From Russula earlei (Eukaryota; Basidiomycota; Agaricomycetes; Russulales; Russulaceae): a stretch of 54,830 nucleotides of DNA. Below, piece after piece: positions 1 to 11,051 of the stretch; the stretch's first letter is position 1; every line of letters begins with the position of its first letter. Position numbers and translations under genes: made by a program. The notes under the pieces are model-generated. The model saw nothing but the letters and a program-made list of their open reading frames with translations, made no database searches and was not told where the DNA came from. The stretch lies in contig JAGFNK010000355.1 in NCBI GenBank assembly GCA_025769875.1, forward strand, positions 1-54,830. The letters are read 5' to 3'.

Positions 1-1555
1 GAGCCTGCTCGAGAATATCTACCAATGGATCAATGACTCGACAGAGACTATACAAGAACAACGCACTATCACTCCTTCGGACGATCCGATGCTTCCTATT
101 CACGTCAGCCCAAGCAGGCGCCGCATCTTCTGGTTGTCTGGTGGTGCCGGTACCGGAAAGTCCACCATCGCACAGAGTGTTGCGGAACACTGTGCCAAGA
201 ACAGTTGGCTTGCCACGAGTTTCTTCTTCTCAAGTGACGATGCTGAGCGAAACCATCCAAAGCTTGTATTCAGCTCGATTGCTCACCAGCTGGGCACGAC
301 ATTCCACCAACCACTCGCGTGTTTTATGCAAGACGCGGTCACAGCTAATCCAGATATTTGGTTCTCTGATCCATCAAACCAATTGCAAAAGCTCGTCATC
401 GAACCAATCCAAAAGTCGGTCATAGCGGGTCAAGCATTTCCATCACCTGCCGTCATCGTGTTAGATGCGCTCGATGAGTGCAAAGACGACAACGCGACCT
501 CATTCATTGTCTCTGTTCTCTCGGCCCACATTGACAAGCTTCCGTTCTCCCTTTTCCTCACGAGTCGACCCGAGCCCAAACTGCACGTGCCATCCCTCCC
601 TCCTCTTCTCCAATCACATACATGTCCGTTCTTCCACCATGAGATTTCAAGATCATCTGTCGACCATGACATCAAAACGTTTTTAATACACGAGCTTAAT
701 CAAGTTGGATCTCGCAACGAGGACCTCCAGGAACAGGATTGGTTCACTAACGACGACGTCCGCACACTTGTCCAACTGTCGGATGGACTGTTCATCTTTT
801 CCGCCACCGCAATTCGCTTTATCGAAGACCCTGATGTCTTAAACCCATGGGGACAGCTCCGTGACCTAGTCTCTGCCACACGAATCCCTGGACAGTCGAC
901 TCCTTATCACCACCTAGACCAGCTGTACCTCACGGTCTTGCGTAACGCATTTCCCCCGTCATCCCATACAGACACAGTGATCCGCTTGCGAAGAGTTCTC
1001 GGTTGCATTGTTGTACTTTGTGACCCTATCTCTGCGAGCGCCATATCAGCTTTGCTCAGCAACAATAGGAGCAGAGATTTTCCTGTTGCAAGCATCTTGC
1101 AGCGCCTTCGTTCAATCGTCATCATTCCTTCGGACCCCGGGGCAGTCCAAGTGATGCATGCATCCTTCCCTGATTTTATCGTTGATCCAAAACGCTGTAC
1201 AGAGCCCAATTTTCTGATCGATACTCCGCTGCATCATGGTTATCTCGCGATTGATTGTCTGGAGCAACTAAACAGGCTTCAACGGGATATATGCCAGATT
1301 GGAAACTATTCAAAGTTGAACAGCGAGATTGGAGATATCTCAAAAAGAATTGCAGAAAACATTCCGCCAGCGATGCAATATGCCTGCCGTCATTGGGCCG
1401 ATCATCTGACGAATTCACCGCTGTCAGACGAGCTGCTTGATGTTTTGGGAATATTCTGCTTCGATCACAGTTTGTACTGGGTTGAGGCTATGAGTCTGAT
1501 GGACTCGCTAGATGTTGCCCTTCGCGCACTGAGAGTCGCTCAGAAAGGATTATTA

Positions 1556-1590
1556 GTGCGTTGTTTTAACGAGGCTTGAATTGTGTGCAG
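1556..1590 (+). other. 35-nt intron between NACHT and WD40 exons of NWD1
   Basis: Donor GTGCGT and acceptor GTGTGCAG enclose 35 nt, with a possible branch site in GGCTTGAAT. It is phase 0 and its length is 2 mod 3, which is what is needed to join the two frames. The same intron occurs in NWD2 at 24174-24208. A 56-nt alternative starting at an upstream GTCGCT also keeps the frame but has a poorer donor. Confidence 0.7.
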
Positions 1591-1845
1591 ACCGTTCATC
1601 ACGGATTACAGACGTTCGCCGACCGTCGAACGGACATCGTTGAGATGCTGTATGATCTTGAACGGTTTACACTTGAGTTCTTCGATCCCATTAGCATTGC
1701 TGCCTTGCATGTCTACTACTCGGCCCTTCCATTCACCCCAATGTGCTCGAAAATCCGGGCACACTTCCGCGGAGATTTGGAGGAATCTGTTATGGTTCTG
1801 AATGGAATGGAACAATCATGGAATCTGTGCCTGCGAACGATGGAG

Positions 1846-2674
1846 GGTCACAAAAGTGCAGTGAATACCGTCGCCTTTTCACCAGACGGCACCCGGATTG
1901 TCTCTGGGTCACAGGATGGCACCGTCCGGATGTGGGACACGAGTACTGGCGCCACCGTCAAGACCCTCGAGGGCCACCAAGGTATTGTCACAGCCGTCGC
2001 GTTTTCTCCAGACGGCACCCGGATTGTCTCTGGGTCAAATGATCGCACAGTCCGGATGTGGGACACGAGTACTGGTGCCACCGTCAAGACCCTCGAGGGC
2101 CACCAACATTCGGTCACAGCCGTCGCGTTTTCGCCAGACGGCACCCGGATTGTCTCTGGGTCTTCTGATCGCACAGTCCGGATGTGGGACACGAGTACTG
2201 GCGCCACCGTCAAGACCCTCGAGGGCCACCAAGGTATTGTCACAGCCGTCGCGTTTTCTCCAGACGGCACCCGGATTGTCTCTGGGTCAGAGGATGCCAC
2301 AGTCCGGATGTGGGACACGAGTACTGGCGCCACCGTCAAGACCCTCGAGGGCCACCAAGATCGGGTCACAGCCGTCGCGTTTTCGCCAGACGGCACCCGG
2401 ATTGTCTCTGGGTCAGAAGATCGCACAATCCGGATGTGGGACACGAGTACTGGCGCGACCGTCAAGACCTTCGTGGGCCACCAAGATTTGGTCAGAGCCG
2501 TCGCGTTTTCGCCCGACGGCACCCGGATTGTCTCTGGGTCTGGGGATGGCACAGTCCGGATGTGGGACACGAGTACTGGTGGTACCGTCAAGACCCTCGA
2601 GGGCCATCAAGGTACGGTCACAGTCGTCGCGTTTTCTCCAGACGGCACCCGGATTGTCTCTGGGTCAGAGGATG
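1846..2674 (+). repeat. WD40 tandem array, first part (repeats 1-7) of NWD1
   Basis: Tandem 126-bp units, each coding for GH(K/Q)xxVxxVAFSPDGT followed by RIVSGSxDxTVRMWD and a conserved linker. Units are almost identical at base level. Variation is concentrated in the two residues after GHQ, the residue pair after the first Val, and the two residues flanking the D of SGSxD. Six units are complete (1846-2601); the seventh is interrupted after 73 bp. Confidence 0.95.
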
Positions 2675-3045
2675 CATCAGGAAAAAATGAAAATGCTATG
2701 TAGCGCTATATAGCTACCATAGTGTCTGTAGCAACTTTACAACCATTGAGGTTTCATGCCTACATAGCAACCACCAAACTCTATATAGCCACCACCAGGG
2801 TTATATGGAGCACCATTGACTACATTTCTTCTACCAATGCTACATAAATCATACAATGTTATATCAACAACATAAATATACATTTCTTCCCATCATCAAC
2901 CATACCTATGTAGCCAACCACATGCTTATGTTCTACCGATTGCAACATTGTTATGATAAACAACTCAGGCACTTAAATTCACACAAATGTCAGGAAACAA
3001 TATATATTTCACATATCAACGCTAACTAATATTTTTGAACTACAG

Positions 3046-3352
3046 TCAGATACTCGCCTCCGCGGCGCTGTTCTGGCTCTCGCGCGCGGCACTTCTTGGG
3101 ACTGCGCCCGTAGCCGTCGTCGTCATTTGCGTATGCGTTCTAAGCGGTGTCTCGTCGTCGCTCCATATGTCCATTTCTCCCCCCGAGCACTTGACGAAAG
3201 GCCGGAGAGTATGAGAGAGTGCACAAAAACGAAAAGGAATAACGCACCTGTTCACCGTTCATCGGCCTGTGCCCGGGAGCGAGGGCCACCTTCTCTTGTT
3301 TCTTGGACTTGGACAGTGGTGTCGGTGGCTTTGTCGCGGTAAGAGGAGGCAT
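3046..3352 (-). CDS. possible small spliced gene carried by the 2.8-kb element
   Basis: No family recognised. On the minus strand a start at 3350-3352 opens a 35-codon exon (3248-3352) ending PGHRPMNGEQ. A 58-nt GT-AG intron (3190-3247, donor GTGCGTT) follows, then a 47-codon exon (3046-3189) beginning CSGGEMDIWSDDE and ending AEASI-stop. Phase 0 is kept and the composition looks coding (Lys/Pro-rich, then acidic, then Thr/Ala-rich). Further exons upstream on the minus strand are possible, because intron-like stretches with the same start occur at 3436-3497 and near 3869-3942, but I could not join them in frame. It could be a captured host gene end or part of a diverged transposon gene. Confidence 0.3.
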
Positions 3353-4331
3353 CAAGGACGATGCAGAAGACGGCACCAGGGTACAGGTGAGTCGAGACGT
3401 GAACGTGTGTTCAACGTTTTGAAGCCACGCGAAGCCTGTGCAAAGGAAAGCAGAGGGGAGTGACAAAAAAACGAAAAGCGAAAAAAGGGTAACGCACAGA
3501 ATGCGTAAGACACTCATTGAAGACGCCGAGCATGGTTGTACTTGTCACTGTGACAGTGAGATTGCGCAAGTAAAAGGAAACTTGAAACGCACATTGGCGA
3601 GACCTAGGGAGAGGGTCGCACTTTCGTTTTCTGTGATGTGCCCATCCCCTGAAATACCATTTCCTGCGTGCGGGAGCTCACTTTCGGTTCAAGCGTACTT
3701 TACCTTCAAGCAACGCGTGTTTTCCCCCGCGCGCGATTTTAGTTAAGTAGTTTGTGTGCGTTTTTTTTTCTTTCACTTAAATACAAGTCCTCTCATATGT
3801 CGTTGTCGTCCCCATCGTCACCACTGCAGTGACACAGAAGAAGGGAGTGAGAAGGCAGCTTGTAGGCCAACAAGAGGCTGTTTAGTAGGAAGGAGAGGGG
3901 AGATGATGAGAGAGTGCGTGAAAACGAAACAAAAAACGCACCCGCGGAAACAACATGGCGCGGGAAAACTCGAAAACTCGAATGACTTGGGTAATAGCCG
4001 GTGAAAACTTGATGAAACTGGCAGCTTGGGAGTCTTGAACTGGGACCATGGGGAAGGAAGAGTGGGCAGGAGAGGGGAAAGAGGGGAAGAATGACGGCAA
4101 AAGAAAATGAACGCGATTAGTAAAAACGAAGAGGCCGTCGTCAAAAAAGGTTTGAAGTCGATGAGTTGCACATGTTGGCCTTTTTTACCTTGTGCCTTGC
4201 CATCACATATGTCAACATCACATTGCATACTCACATAGACAAGCAAGCAGCATTTTTCACGCGTGACCACTCTCACTTGCATGTTCCCCATGTGCTCTCT
4301 CCCCTCTCCTCTCCTTTGCACGTAAGGTGAG

Positions 4332-4640
4332 TTGCAGGCTTGGACGTGGATCACGACGGACTGGCCAACACTGACCAAGCGTCACCCACACCCACCGCAA
4401 GAGACAAGTCAACAAGTCAACAGCCGAACGCCCGACACGCGCGCCCCACAACTCCCTCTCTCCACCACGTCACACACGCAAGCACACCACGCCCTCCGCC
4501 TCTCGCCTCCGATGCACACACTCACTCCTCCGCCTCCGACGTCGCTACCACCCACGCGCACCCGTACGCATACCCCCACGCTCACCCCCACGCGCACGCA
4601 CGCTCGCCCACACGCCCGCCACTGCCTCATCAGGCAGAAG
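4332..4640. repeat. low-complexity CA/CCACG-rich stretch inside the 2.8-kb element
   Basis: Strong strand asymmetry, dominated by CAC, CCG and ACGC words. It produces long Pro/Thr/His-rich open readings on both strands that look like composition artefacts. A (GAAA)n run follows near 4926-4948 and a GAGAGG-rich stretch near 5050-5100. Confidence 0.7.
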
Positions 4641-5149
4641 TCCCCAATGCTCGAGACCTGGCCGACCACCCCTTCACGGCATTTCGGCCACGCCGACTAG
4701 TGCCCACTCGTTGCTACAACCCCCTTTACTATACCCTTCCAAAGCCTAGCTTCGTTACGCCTGTCGCCTCAACGCCGCGATCACACGCGTCCATACCCAT
4801 TTATCTCAGAATACATTTACCTCTCTTTAGCTACCCTCATTCTAGGATATCATTTAGTCTAGCTCCAGTCCCAATGTACATAAAAACCAGCCTTCGTCTC
4901 TAGGACGAAGGCAAGAAAGGAAGACAATAGAAAGAAAGAAAGAAAGCAAGAAACCCTTTTACCCCCACTTCGACCGACTCGCGCGCGCGGCCGCCTCCCA
5001 TCAGGAGAGGAGAGGCGAGAAAGAAAAACAGTGTCATCAGGGGAGAAGGAGAGGGGGAGGATGGGAAAGGGGAGAGTGGGTTGGAGAGGAGAGGAGAGGA
5101 CAATATGCAATGTAGCATGGCCACCATCAGTAAGGCTCGATACTGCAAT

Positions 5150-5275
5150 ATAATTATAATAACCAATAGTCTCCATAGAGCAATGTAATGAACAATTGTC
5201 TCCATAGTGCAATGTAATAAACTGATTGTCTCCATAGTGCAATGTAGTAAACTGATCATCTCCATAGACAACCAT
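5150..5275. repeat. subterminal minisatellite of about 30 bp units in the 2.8-kb element
   Basis: Three to four imperfect direct copies of a unit containing CTCCATAGTGCAATGTA and a TAAACTGATTGT-like half. Position near the right end suggests subterminal transposase-binding repeats of the element. Confidence 0.6.
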
Positions 5276-5485
5276 AATTTCAGTCATCCTACATAGTGAA
5301 ATGTAGACTTGGTTTCATCTACTGTGCCTACATAAATATAGTCATAAACTACTGGAACTACATTGAGCAATATAGACTTACTATGATGCTATAGAGCACT
5401 ACATAGTATGTTGTTGTGCTATGGTGTCTATGGTGTCTACAGAATTAAGCGGTGTCTACGGACCGGACCGGTTTTTCCTGATGTG

Positions 5486-6924
5486 GCACAGTCCGGATGT
5501 GGGACACGAGTACTGGCGCCACTGTCAAGACCCTCGAGGGCCACCAAGGTTGGGTCTTCGCCGTCGGGTTTTCTCCAGACGGCACCCGGATTGTCTCTGG
5601 GTCAGATGATCGCACAGTCCGGATGTGGGACACGAGTACTGGCACCACCGTCAACACCCTCGAGGGCCACCAACGTGGGGTCACAGCCGTCGCGTTTTCT
5701 CCAGACGGCACCCGGATTGTCTCTGGGTCTTCTGATCGCACAGTCCGGATGTGGGACACGAGTACTGGCGCCACCGTCAACACCCTCGAGGGCCACCAAA
5801 AATCGGTCAGAGCCGTCGCATTTTCTCCAGACGGAACCCGGATTGTCTCTGGGTCTTGGGATGGCACAGTCCGGATGTGGGACACGAGTAGTGGCGCCAC
5901 CGTCAAGACCCTCGAGGGCCACCATGGTGGGGTCCTCGCCGTCGCGTTTTCTCCAGACGGCACCCGGATTGTCTCTGGGTCAGAGGATGGCACAGTCCGG
6001 ATGTGGGACACGAGTACTGGCGCCACCGTCAACACCCTCGAGGGCCACCAAGGTGGGGTCACAGCCGTCGCGTTTTCTCCAGACGGCACCCGGATTGTCT
6101 CTGGGTCAGAGGATGGCACAGTCCGGATGTGGGACACGAGTACTGGCGCCACCGTCAACACCCTCGAGGGCCACCAAGGTGGGGTCACAGCCGTCGCGTT
6201 TTCTCCAGACGGAACCCCGATTGTTTCTGGGTCTTGGGATGGCACAGTCCGGATGTGGGACACGAGTACTGGCGCCACCGTCAACACCCTCGAGGGCCAC
6301 CAAGATCGGGTCACAGCCGTCGCGTTTTCTCCAGACGGCACCCGGATTGTCTCTGGGTCAGAGGATGGCACAGTCCGGATGTGGGACACGAGTACTGGCG
6401 CCACCGTCAACACCCTCGAGGGCCACCAAGATCGGGTCACAGCCGTCGCGTTTTCTCCAGACGGCACCCGGATTGTCTCTGGGTCAGATGATGGCACATT
6501 CCGGATGTGGGACACGAGTACTGGCGCCACCGTCAACACCCTCGAGGGCCACCAATGTGGGGTCACAGCCGTCGCGTTTTCTCCAGACGGCACCCGGATT
6601 GTCTCTGGGTCTTCTGATCGCACAGTCCGGATGTGGGACACGAGTACTGGCGCCACCGTCAAGACCCTCGAGGGCCACCAAGGTTGGGTCAGAGCCGTCG
6701 CGTTTTCTCCAGACGGCACCCGGATTGTCTCTGGGTCTCGGGATGGCACAGTCCGGATGTGGGACACGAGTACTGGCGCCACCGTCAAGACCCTCGAGGG
6801 CCACCAAGATTGGGTCACAGCCGTCGCGTTTTCTCCAGACGGCACCCGGATTGTCTCTGGGTCAGATGATGGCCCAATCCGGATGTGGGACACGAGTACT
6901 GGCGCTGCCATCCGGACTCTCGAG
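5486..6924 (+). repeat. WD40 tandem array, second part (end of repeat 7 and repeats 8-18) of NWD1
   Basis: Remainder of the interrupted unit plus eleven complete 126-bp units (5539-6924). Almost all keep GHQ, AVAFSPDGT and the TVRMWD end. One unit reads TPIV in place of TRIV. The last unit has GPIRMWD and leads into the C-terminal tail. Confidence 0.95.
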
Positions 6925-7149
6925 TGCCACTGGACGTCAGTGCGTGCCATCGCAATCCAAGGATTGTATTGCAGTGCCGATGGGTGGGTTTATAAAGCTC
7001 ATGGCACCCATTTCACGAGACTCTGTTGGGTCCCAGTGTCTTGCAGATCGTGGTGTCAAGATTCATACAAGTCTGGTCTAGTACTATGTTTACAAGGTCG
7101 TACCGTTATCCTGCACTTCCCACCCAGCCAGTTATCGCATCTCTCTTAA

Positions 7150-8100
7150 GTGGGGATGGCATTTCAGTCGGCTTCCGACGCTGCGCCCTTGTTTAACATC
7201 TCTTACATCAGAAATCTACTTATGACGCAGATAATTACATTTCTTGCAAAAGGAACGTCCATTGTAGCAAATTTTAATTAACACCAGCAGCAAAGACATC
7301 TCATTGTCACGAGAACGGAGGCGCACGGGACGGGATGATGAAGATACTTTTTCTGACCATGTTGATGTTTCGTTTGTCGCTGAGCTTACTCACGCAGATG
7401 GAGCGACAGGGGATGGAGCGAGATCAATGTTTCCATTGGAAAGCACTTAGGCGCTGGAGAGGTGGTACTTTGACTGTGAGAGCCATCTGTCACGCGACGA
7501 TGGAGGAATTATCAAAGTTGACGCTGTTCCCTTTGTCGCGGAGTTCGTTGAGAACTCCGTCGGAGAGAAGAGACACAGAACGCCAAGGGAAATGGTACAC
7601 CAACACCCTTCTAGATTGGATCTTGGAAAGATCGTTAAACAATGACGATGATGCGCTTGGACCTCATGGATGAGAGTCTGAGAGGAGGGACGGTGGTCGC
7701 AATTACGTTGAGCGCGAGGTATTCTGTCGCTCGAGGCGGGCCCGTGGAAAGGCGTTTGCATCCTTTGCGGCGGTACGATTTGTAATAATGTCACTGATGA
7801 CTTTTGTAGTGAGCCGAGTTGGCGCACGCTGTGCGACCAGACTGAGGACAGAGGGACCAAAGAAGAAGAGAGATAAAGCAAGGCAGTTCAGACTTGGGAT
7901 CACACAGGAGTGGAGGGGACAGCTAGGCAGTCGAACTCTGAGGACCTGAGTCAGTCGCCAAGGCCATATATAAACGAGAGAATGACATAGGTTGAGAGTC
8001 AAAGGAAGACGACGAAATAATGGAGGGTATGAAGGCGAACCCGAAATGATGCAGGACGGGAGGCGTTGAGGCGGGGAGGGTGAGCGGGTGGCGCCGATGT
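7150..8100. repeat. block shared with the downstream flank of NWD2
   Basis: Imperfectly matches 26177-26771 and, beyond the hAT-type insertion there, 28035-28480. Clear anchors are TTTCTTGCAAAAGGAA at 7241 and 26285, and ACACAGGAGTGGAG near 7901 with GCACAGGAGTGGAG near 28428. It is therefore part of the duplication that produced the two NWD genes. On the minus strand both copies keep an open reading ending SFCKKC-x-Y-x-R-x-K-stop near 7220, so a convergent gene end is possible but unproven. Confidence 0.6.
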
Positions 8101-8830
8101 TGTGAAATGGTTGGTCGAGACTGGGGGATGTGGCGAACAGCATAGTCGAGGCGTTGTGAGGAGAGGTTGGAGGCAACTAGCTCGCTTTACTCACGCATCC
8201 CTCTCGCTTCTTTCCTACCTGTTCCCATCCACTCTACCCTTCGTCATCGCCCAGCCTCGACCCTTTCCTCAAGACCCCCGCCACGTCCCTCACACTCATC
8301 TCAACGTCATCACTGCCGTACGCGAGGGCTCGCAGCCCTTAGCGCGCCTCGCCAATGCCTCCCTCGCCACGTTGCTCTGTCCTCAAGATCGGTTGTAGGG
8401 TTTAGGTAGTATGCAGTGATGTCGTGGGTGCGAGCTCGATTCCTCTTTGTCTTGTCTTCGTGTTTCAGTCTCGCTCACTCTCGAATATCTTTTATGCCCT
8501 CTCCTTTCTCCTTTACTTTTCCTCTTGTATTTTATTCTCCTTAGCTACTTCTCTTGAGTGCAAGTAGTTCCCAGCAGCCTTCTCCTAGCCTGCCTCAAGT
8601 TCATTTGTTTGCTCACTGTCCTCTACTGTCCTCTCTGCCCTCATCCAGTCTCAGGAACTCTAGCATATCGATCCGGCACGCTACTTTCTTTTCACTGCTG
8701 TCGACTCCTTTTCATCATCTTCTCGCCCCTCGTCGACCACCTTTCGACGTCTGCGGTCCTCGACGTCGTCATGCTGCTTTGCATGGACTGTATGACGCAC
8801 TCACCTCTGTCACTCACACACGAACGAGAC
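8101..8830. other. gene-free stretch with dispersed repeat fragments
   Basis: Pyrimidine-rich plus strand. Part (about 8190-8400) resembles the interior of the hAT-type elements at 18762 and 26780, including a GCGAGGGCTCG core near 8321. A CTCTCGAATATCT word near 8472 recurs near 13342. No convincing gene seen. Confidence 0.4.
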
Positions 8831-10101
8831 TCATCTAAAACACACACACCCACCGCCGTGAACCAACTGCCGTTGTCCAGGTCCAGGTCTATCACAGCCA
8901 CCACCGCCATCAGGAGGAGCATCGCCAGACACCTTGCACTCACACAAGCATTCCTCGTATTCACGCCCTCGCCTTGTCCATTCGCGCGTAAAATCAAAAT
9001 TTCCGAGACGCGTACCAAGGACTGCTGGCTCTCCCGAAAGAATCATTACCTGGCCCGGGACCGCTCCCATTCCGTCGACAGCATCACCCCCACCAGCACC
9101 AACACGACCAGGGCAAGCGTACCAATCACGCCCGCGATGCACACTACCCGTACTGTGGTAGTCATAGTCTCTTCCTCTGTCCCAAGAACACGAGCGGGAG
9201 GACCGGTGGTTACTCGGGTGAGATCGGGAGTGCGACCGGGACCATGATCAGGAATGAGAACGAGACGAGGACCGAGAACGGGAGCGCCCACGGCGGTAGT
9301 ACCCGCGCCCGCGTTCGTGGTCGTACTCGCGCCTGGGGCCGTTGCGGTGGTCGTAATCGCGAGTGCGTGAACGGTACCCGCGATATTTGAGGCGGTGGGT
9401 TAGGCTGCTCGCGCTGCGCAGATCAATCGGCCTTTTAGGCACCGCTAGTAGACTCGGTTCGATGCGTTCTGGATTGAGGGTTGGATTGAGGGTAGGCTTC
9501 ACGGGTAGCTGCGCAGCCGCGGCCGGGAACGGGATCGGAATTGTGTTGGGTGGATCTTGAGCCCCGAGTTTGCTGAGCCTGCTGCTGTTGCGATTGTAGA
9601 GAGAGGATGGCCCTGCGGCTCTTGCAGTGTCAAGACAGCGCTTGGCGCGCGTCCGCGTTTACAACATGGCCGGGTGGGGCGCAGAAGGGGCAGCCGTTGG
9701 GCCTCGGCACTCGGCGGGAATAGGCAGAGACGTTGGAATGCGATGACATGGCGCGTTGGTGCTGCGGTGGGCAGTACTGACTACCAAGGGGGCGTGTGGG
9801 CGATGAAGCGGTGCGCGTGGGCGTGGGCGTGATGGTGAAGGCCGTGGCAGCTACAGGCGATATTGACAAGCCGGCGGCAGGTGTGGGGGAACGAGACGAC
9901 AGCGCGCAGGGCTGTGATGGTGGTAGACGAGAATGGGATGGCGAACGAAGTAGGCAAGGTTGCGAGGACGGAGCAGGCTGGCGTGCGTGTGGATGCGGTC
10001 GGTGGTGGGAGGTACGGACTAGTGAGCGAGGCGAAGGGTGTAAACGCTGAGGTGGGCTGGAATCGCGCTAGTTGCAAGGGTGGAGGGGCTTGCTGAGGCA
10101 A
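8831..10101 (-). pseudogene. decayed gene with Pro/His-rich, zinc-like, Gln-rich and Arg/Ser-rich parts
   Basis: Reading leftward on the minus strand: a Pro/His-rich stretch (10101-9781), then CPFCAPPGH with HCKSRR downstream (about 9700-9615, a possible C2HC finger), a Gln run SLQSQQQQAQQ (about 9605-9570), a stretch IPIPFPAAAAQLPVKP (about 9545-9500), and a strong RS region (RGRSRSRSSSRSHS then SWSRSHSRSH, about 9290-9210). The RS region is cut by a single TGA at 9248-9250 and the zinc-like part by a TGA at 9630-9632. In both places CGA (Arg) would fit. Parts lie in different frames, so frameshifts or introns are needed. It resembles an SR-type RNA-associated protein only by composition; identity unknown. 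Confidence 0.35.
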
Positions 10102-10229
10102 CCTAAACGGGGGGGCTACAGGGAAGATGGGGGGTCTCAGGTCAACTCAAATCCAGCCTCACTGGGGCAGCAGTTTGTAGCGAGCCTATCCGGGGCGCGT
10201 TGAGTTCGTGTGGCTGGACGGGAATCCGA

Positions 10230-10530
10230 GACAGTTGTCTTGGTCCAAGAGCAAGGAAAGGGAGGAGAGGAAGAAGGGAGAAGAGAGGCGAGATGGCTCG
10301 CGCGCGGTCATTTGTGCTGACTGATACTATGAGATTCAAGGGGGACTTTATTCTCTGTTTTTCTTACAGAGTAGCTAGTGTGCTTAAGGGAGATATGATG
10401 AAAGAAATGATAGTTGTGAAGGGGAGTCAGAGTCATTGAAAGGGGATTCGAGATCGGGCGAGGCGGTCGAGGCCTTGGTGAAAGGCTCGTAGACGCGAAC
10501 GTGTCGAGTGTGCCGGGGCGCGGCGTGCAC
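10230..10530. repeat. dispersed repeat, copy 1
   Basis: Matches 14520-14850 over about 300 bp. Shared words include ACAGAGTAGCTAG (10365 and 14661) and GGGCGAGGCGGTCGAGG (10456 and 14774). A weaker third copy of the core lies at 15583-15599. The unit has no recognisable ends or coding potential and could be an old non-autonomous element. Confidence 0.5.
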
Positions 10531-11051
10531 GCGTGGTCGGTGGCGAGGGCTGGGCGATGTGGTCAAGATCTCAGCTGTGGTGTGGAGAGGGCTTGGGACG
10601 AGAGGCCACAGTGGGAGCAGGTGAAGGGTACAATATGTGACCGGTCTAGGTGTATGACAAGGGGCAGAGCTGGTAGACGAGGAAACCCAGCGAATTATTG
10701 TCATGGACGGACGAGTCTCGTGGTCGACTTTCCCAGACGCCCCACCAGCGTCTCTCACCTATTCCTCCATCCCTCTTCTTTGATGCGTCCCCTATCTACT
10801 TGACCTAGCTGAGCCCCTAGAGCCTAAAGTCCAACAAAACAAGTTCGCCGGTCTTCGTCTTATCTTCCCCGATCAATTGAGTTGTCAGGCGGTGCGTCTT
10901 GCTATTGTCTTCCACTGCGAGGGGACATCTGCAGCTTAATATGAACACTGATTTCTATGCAGGCTGTTAGTGAAGATCATTGCATTAAGAAGCGGGCAAA
11001 ATCGGGCCTCACTCGAATCGCGACTTTCCGATCTCTCATCAACCGTGATCA
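10531..11051. other. stretch without recognised gene, upstream of the esterase gene
   Basis: Mixed composition with no domain or element recognised. The last 80 bases before 11052 contain an open reading in another frame that could be an earlier exon of the esterase gene, but no clear splice pair supports this. Confidence 0.4.

Larger units (their letters stand above)
2675..5483. mobile_element. 2809-bp DNA transposon (non-autonomous) with CATCAGG ends, inserted in NWD1
   Basis: Terminal inverted repeats CATCAGGAAAAA at 2675-2686 and TTTTTCCTGATG at 5472-5483. The flanking 2-bp duplication TG (2673-2674 and 5484-5485) exactly rebuilds the interrupted WD40 codon when one copy is removed. Both subterminal zones are rich in CTATGTAG/CTACATAG-like words. 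The 97-bp MITE at 37690-37786 has the same ends and also a 2-bp duplication. No transposase is recognisable inside. CMC-group elements (EnSpm/Mirage) have 2-3-bp duplications, so that group is a guess. The interior is GC-richer and holds a possible small spliced gene (3046-3352, minus). Confidence 0.85.
1..7149 (+). pseudogene. NWD1: NACHT-WD40 NLR-type gene, 5' end outside the window, split by a transposon
   Basis: Fungal NLR-like receptor of the NWD class, which includes Podospora HET-E/HET-D; family members sense non-self in the cytosol and their NACHT NTPase drives oligomerisation. Reading is open from base 2. P-loop GGAGTGKST lies near 137-163, Walker B VIVLDALDEC near 450-480, and the sensor-like FLTSRPE near 553-575. 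A 35-nt intron (1556-1590) joins NACHT to the WD40 exon at 1591. Eighteen 42-residue WD40 repeats follow: seven up to 2674, the seventh cut by the insertion at 2675-5483, then the rest of it and eleven more up to 6924. A Cys-containing C-terminal tail ends at a stop at 7147-7149. Removing the insert plus one TG copy restores the frame exactly. As it stands translation would stop at 2701-2703 inside the insert. Paralogue of NWD2 (21629-26176). Upstream exons are outside the window. Confidence 0.9.

Noticed and set aside
1848..2591. Long minus-strand open readings across the WD40 arrays (also 5445-6950 and 24434-25893)
   Set aside because: They follow the 126-bp unit exactly and arise because the repeated unit lacks stops in several frames. 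They have no start context or domain, and the plus strand encodes clear WD40 repeats.
4340..4903. Pro/Thr/His-rich 187-codon plus-strand reading in the 2.8-kb element
   Set aside because: Its composition is set by the CA/CCACG-rich low-complexity DNA, and the minus strand is equally open; no domain.
5539..6924. CRISPR-like regular repeat spacing
   Set aside because: The whole 126-bp unit is conserved and coding, with no short repeats separated by unique spacers; this is a eukaryotic WD40 array.
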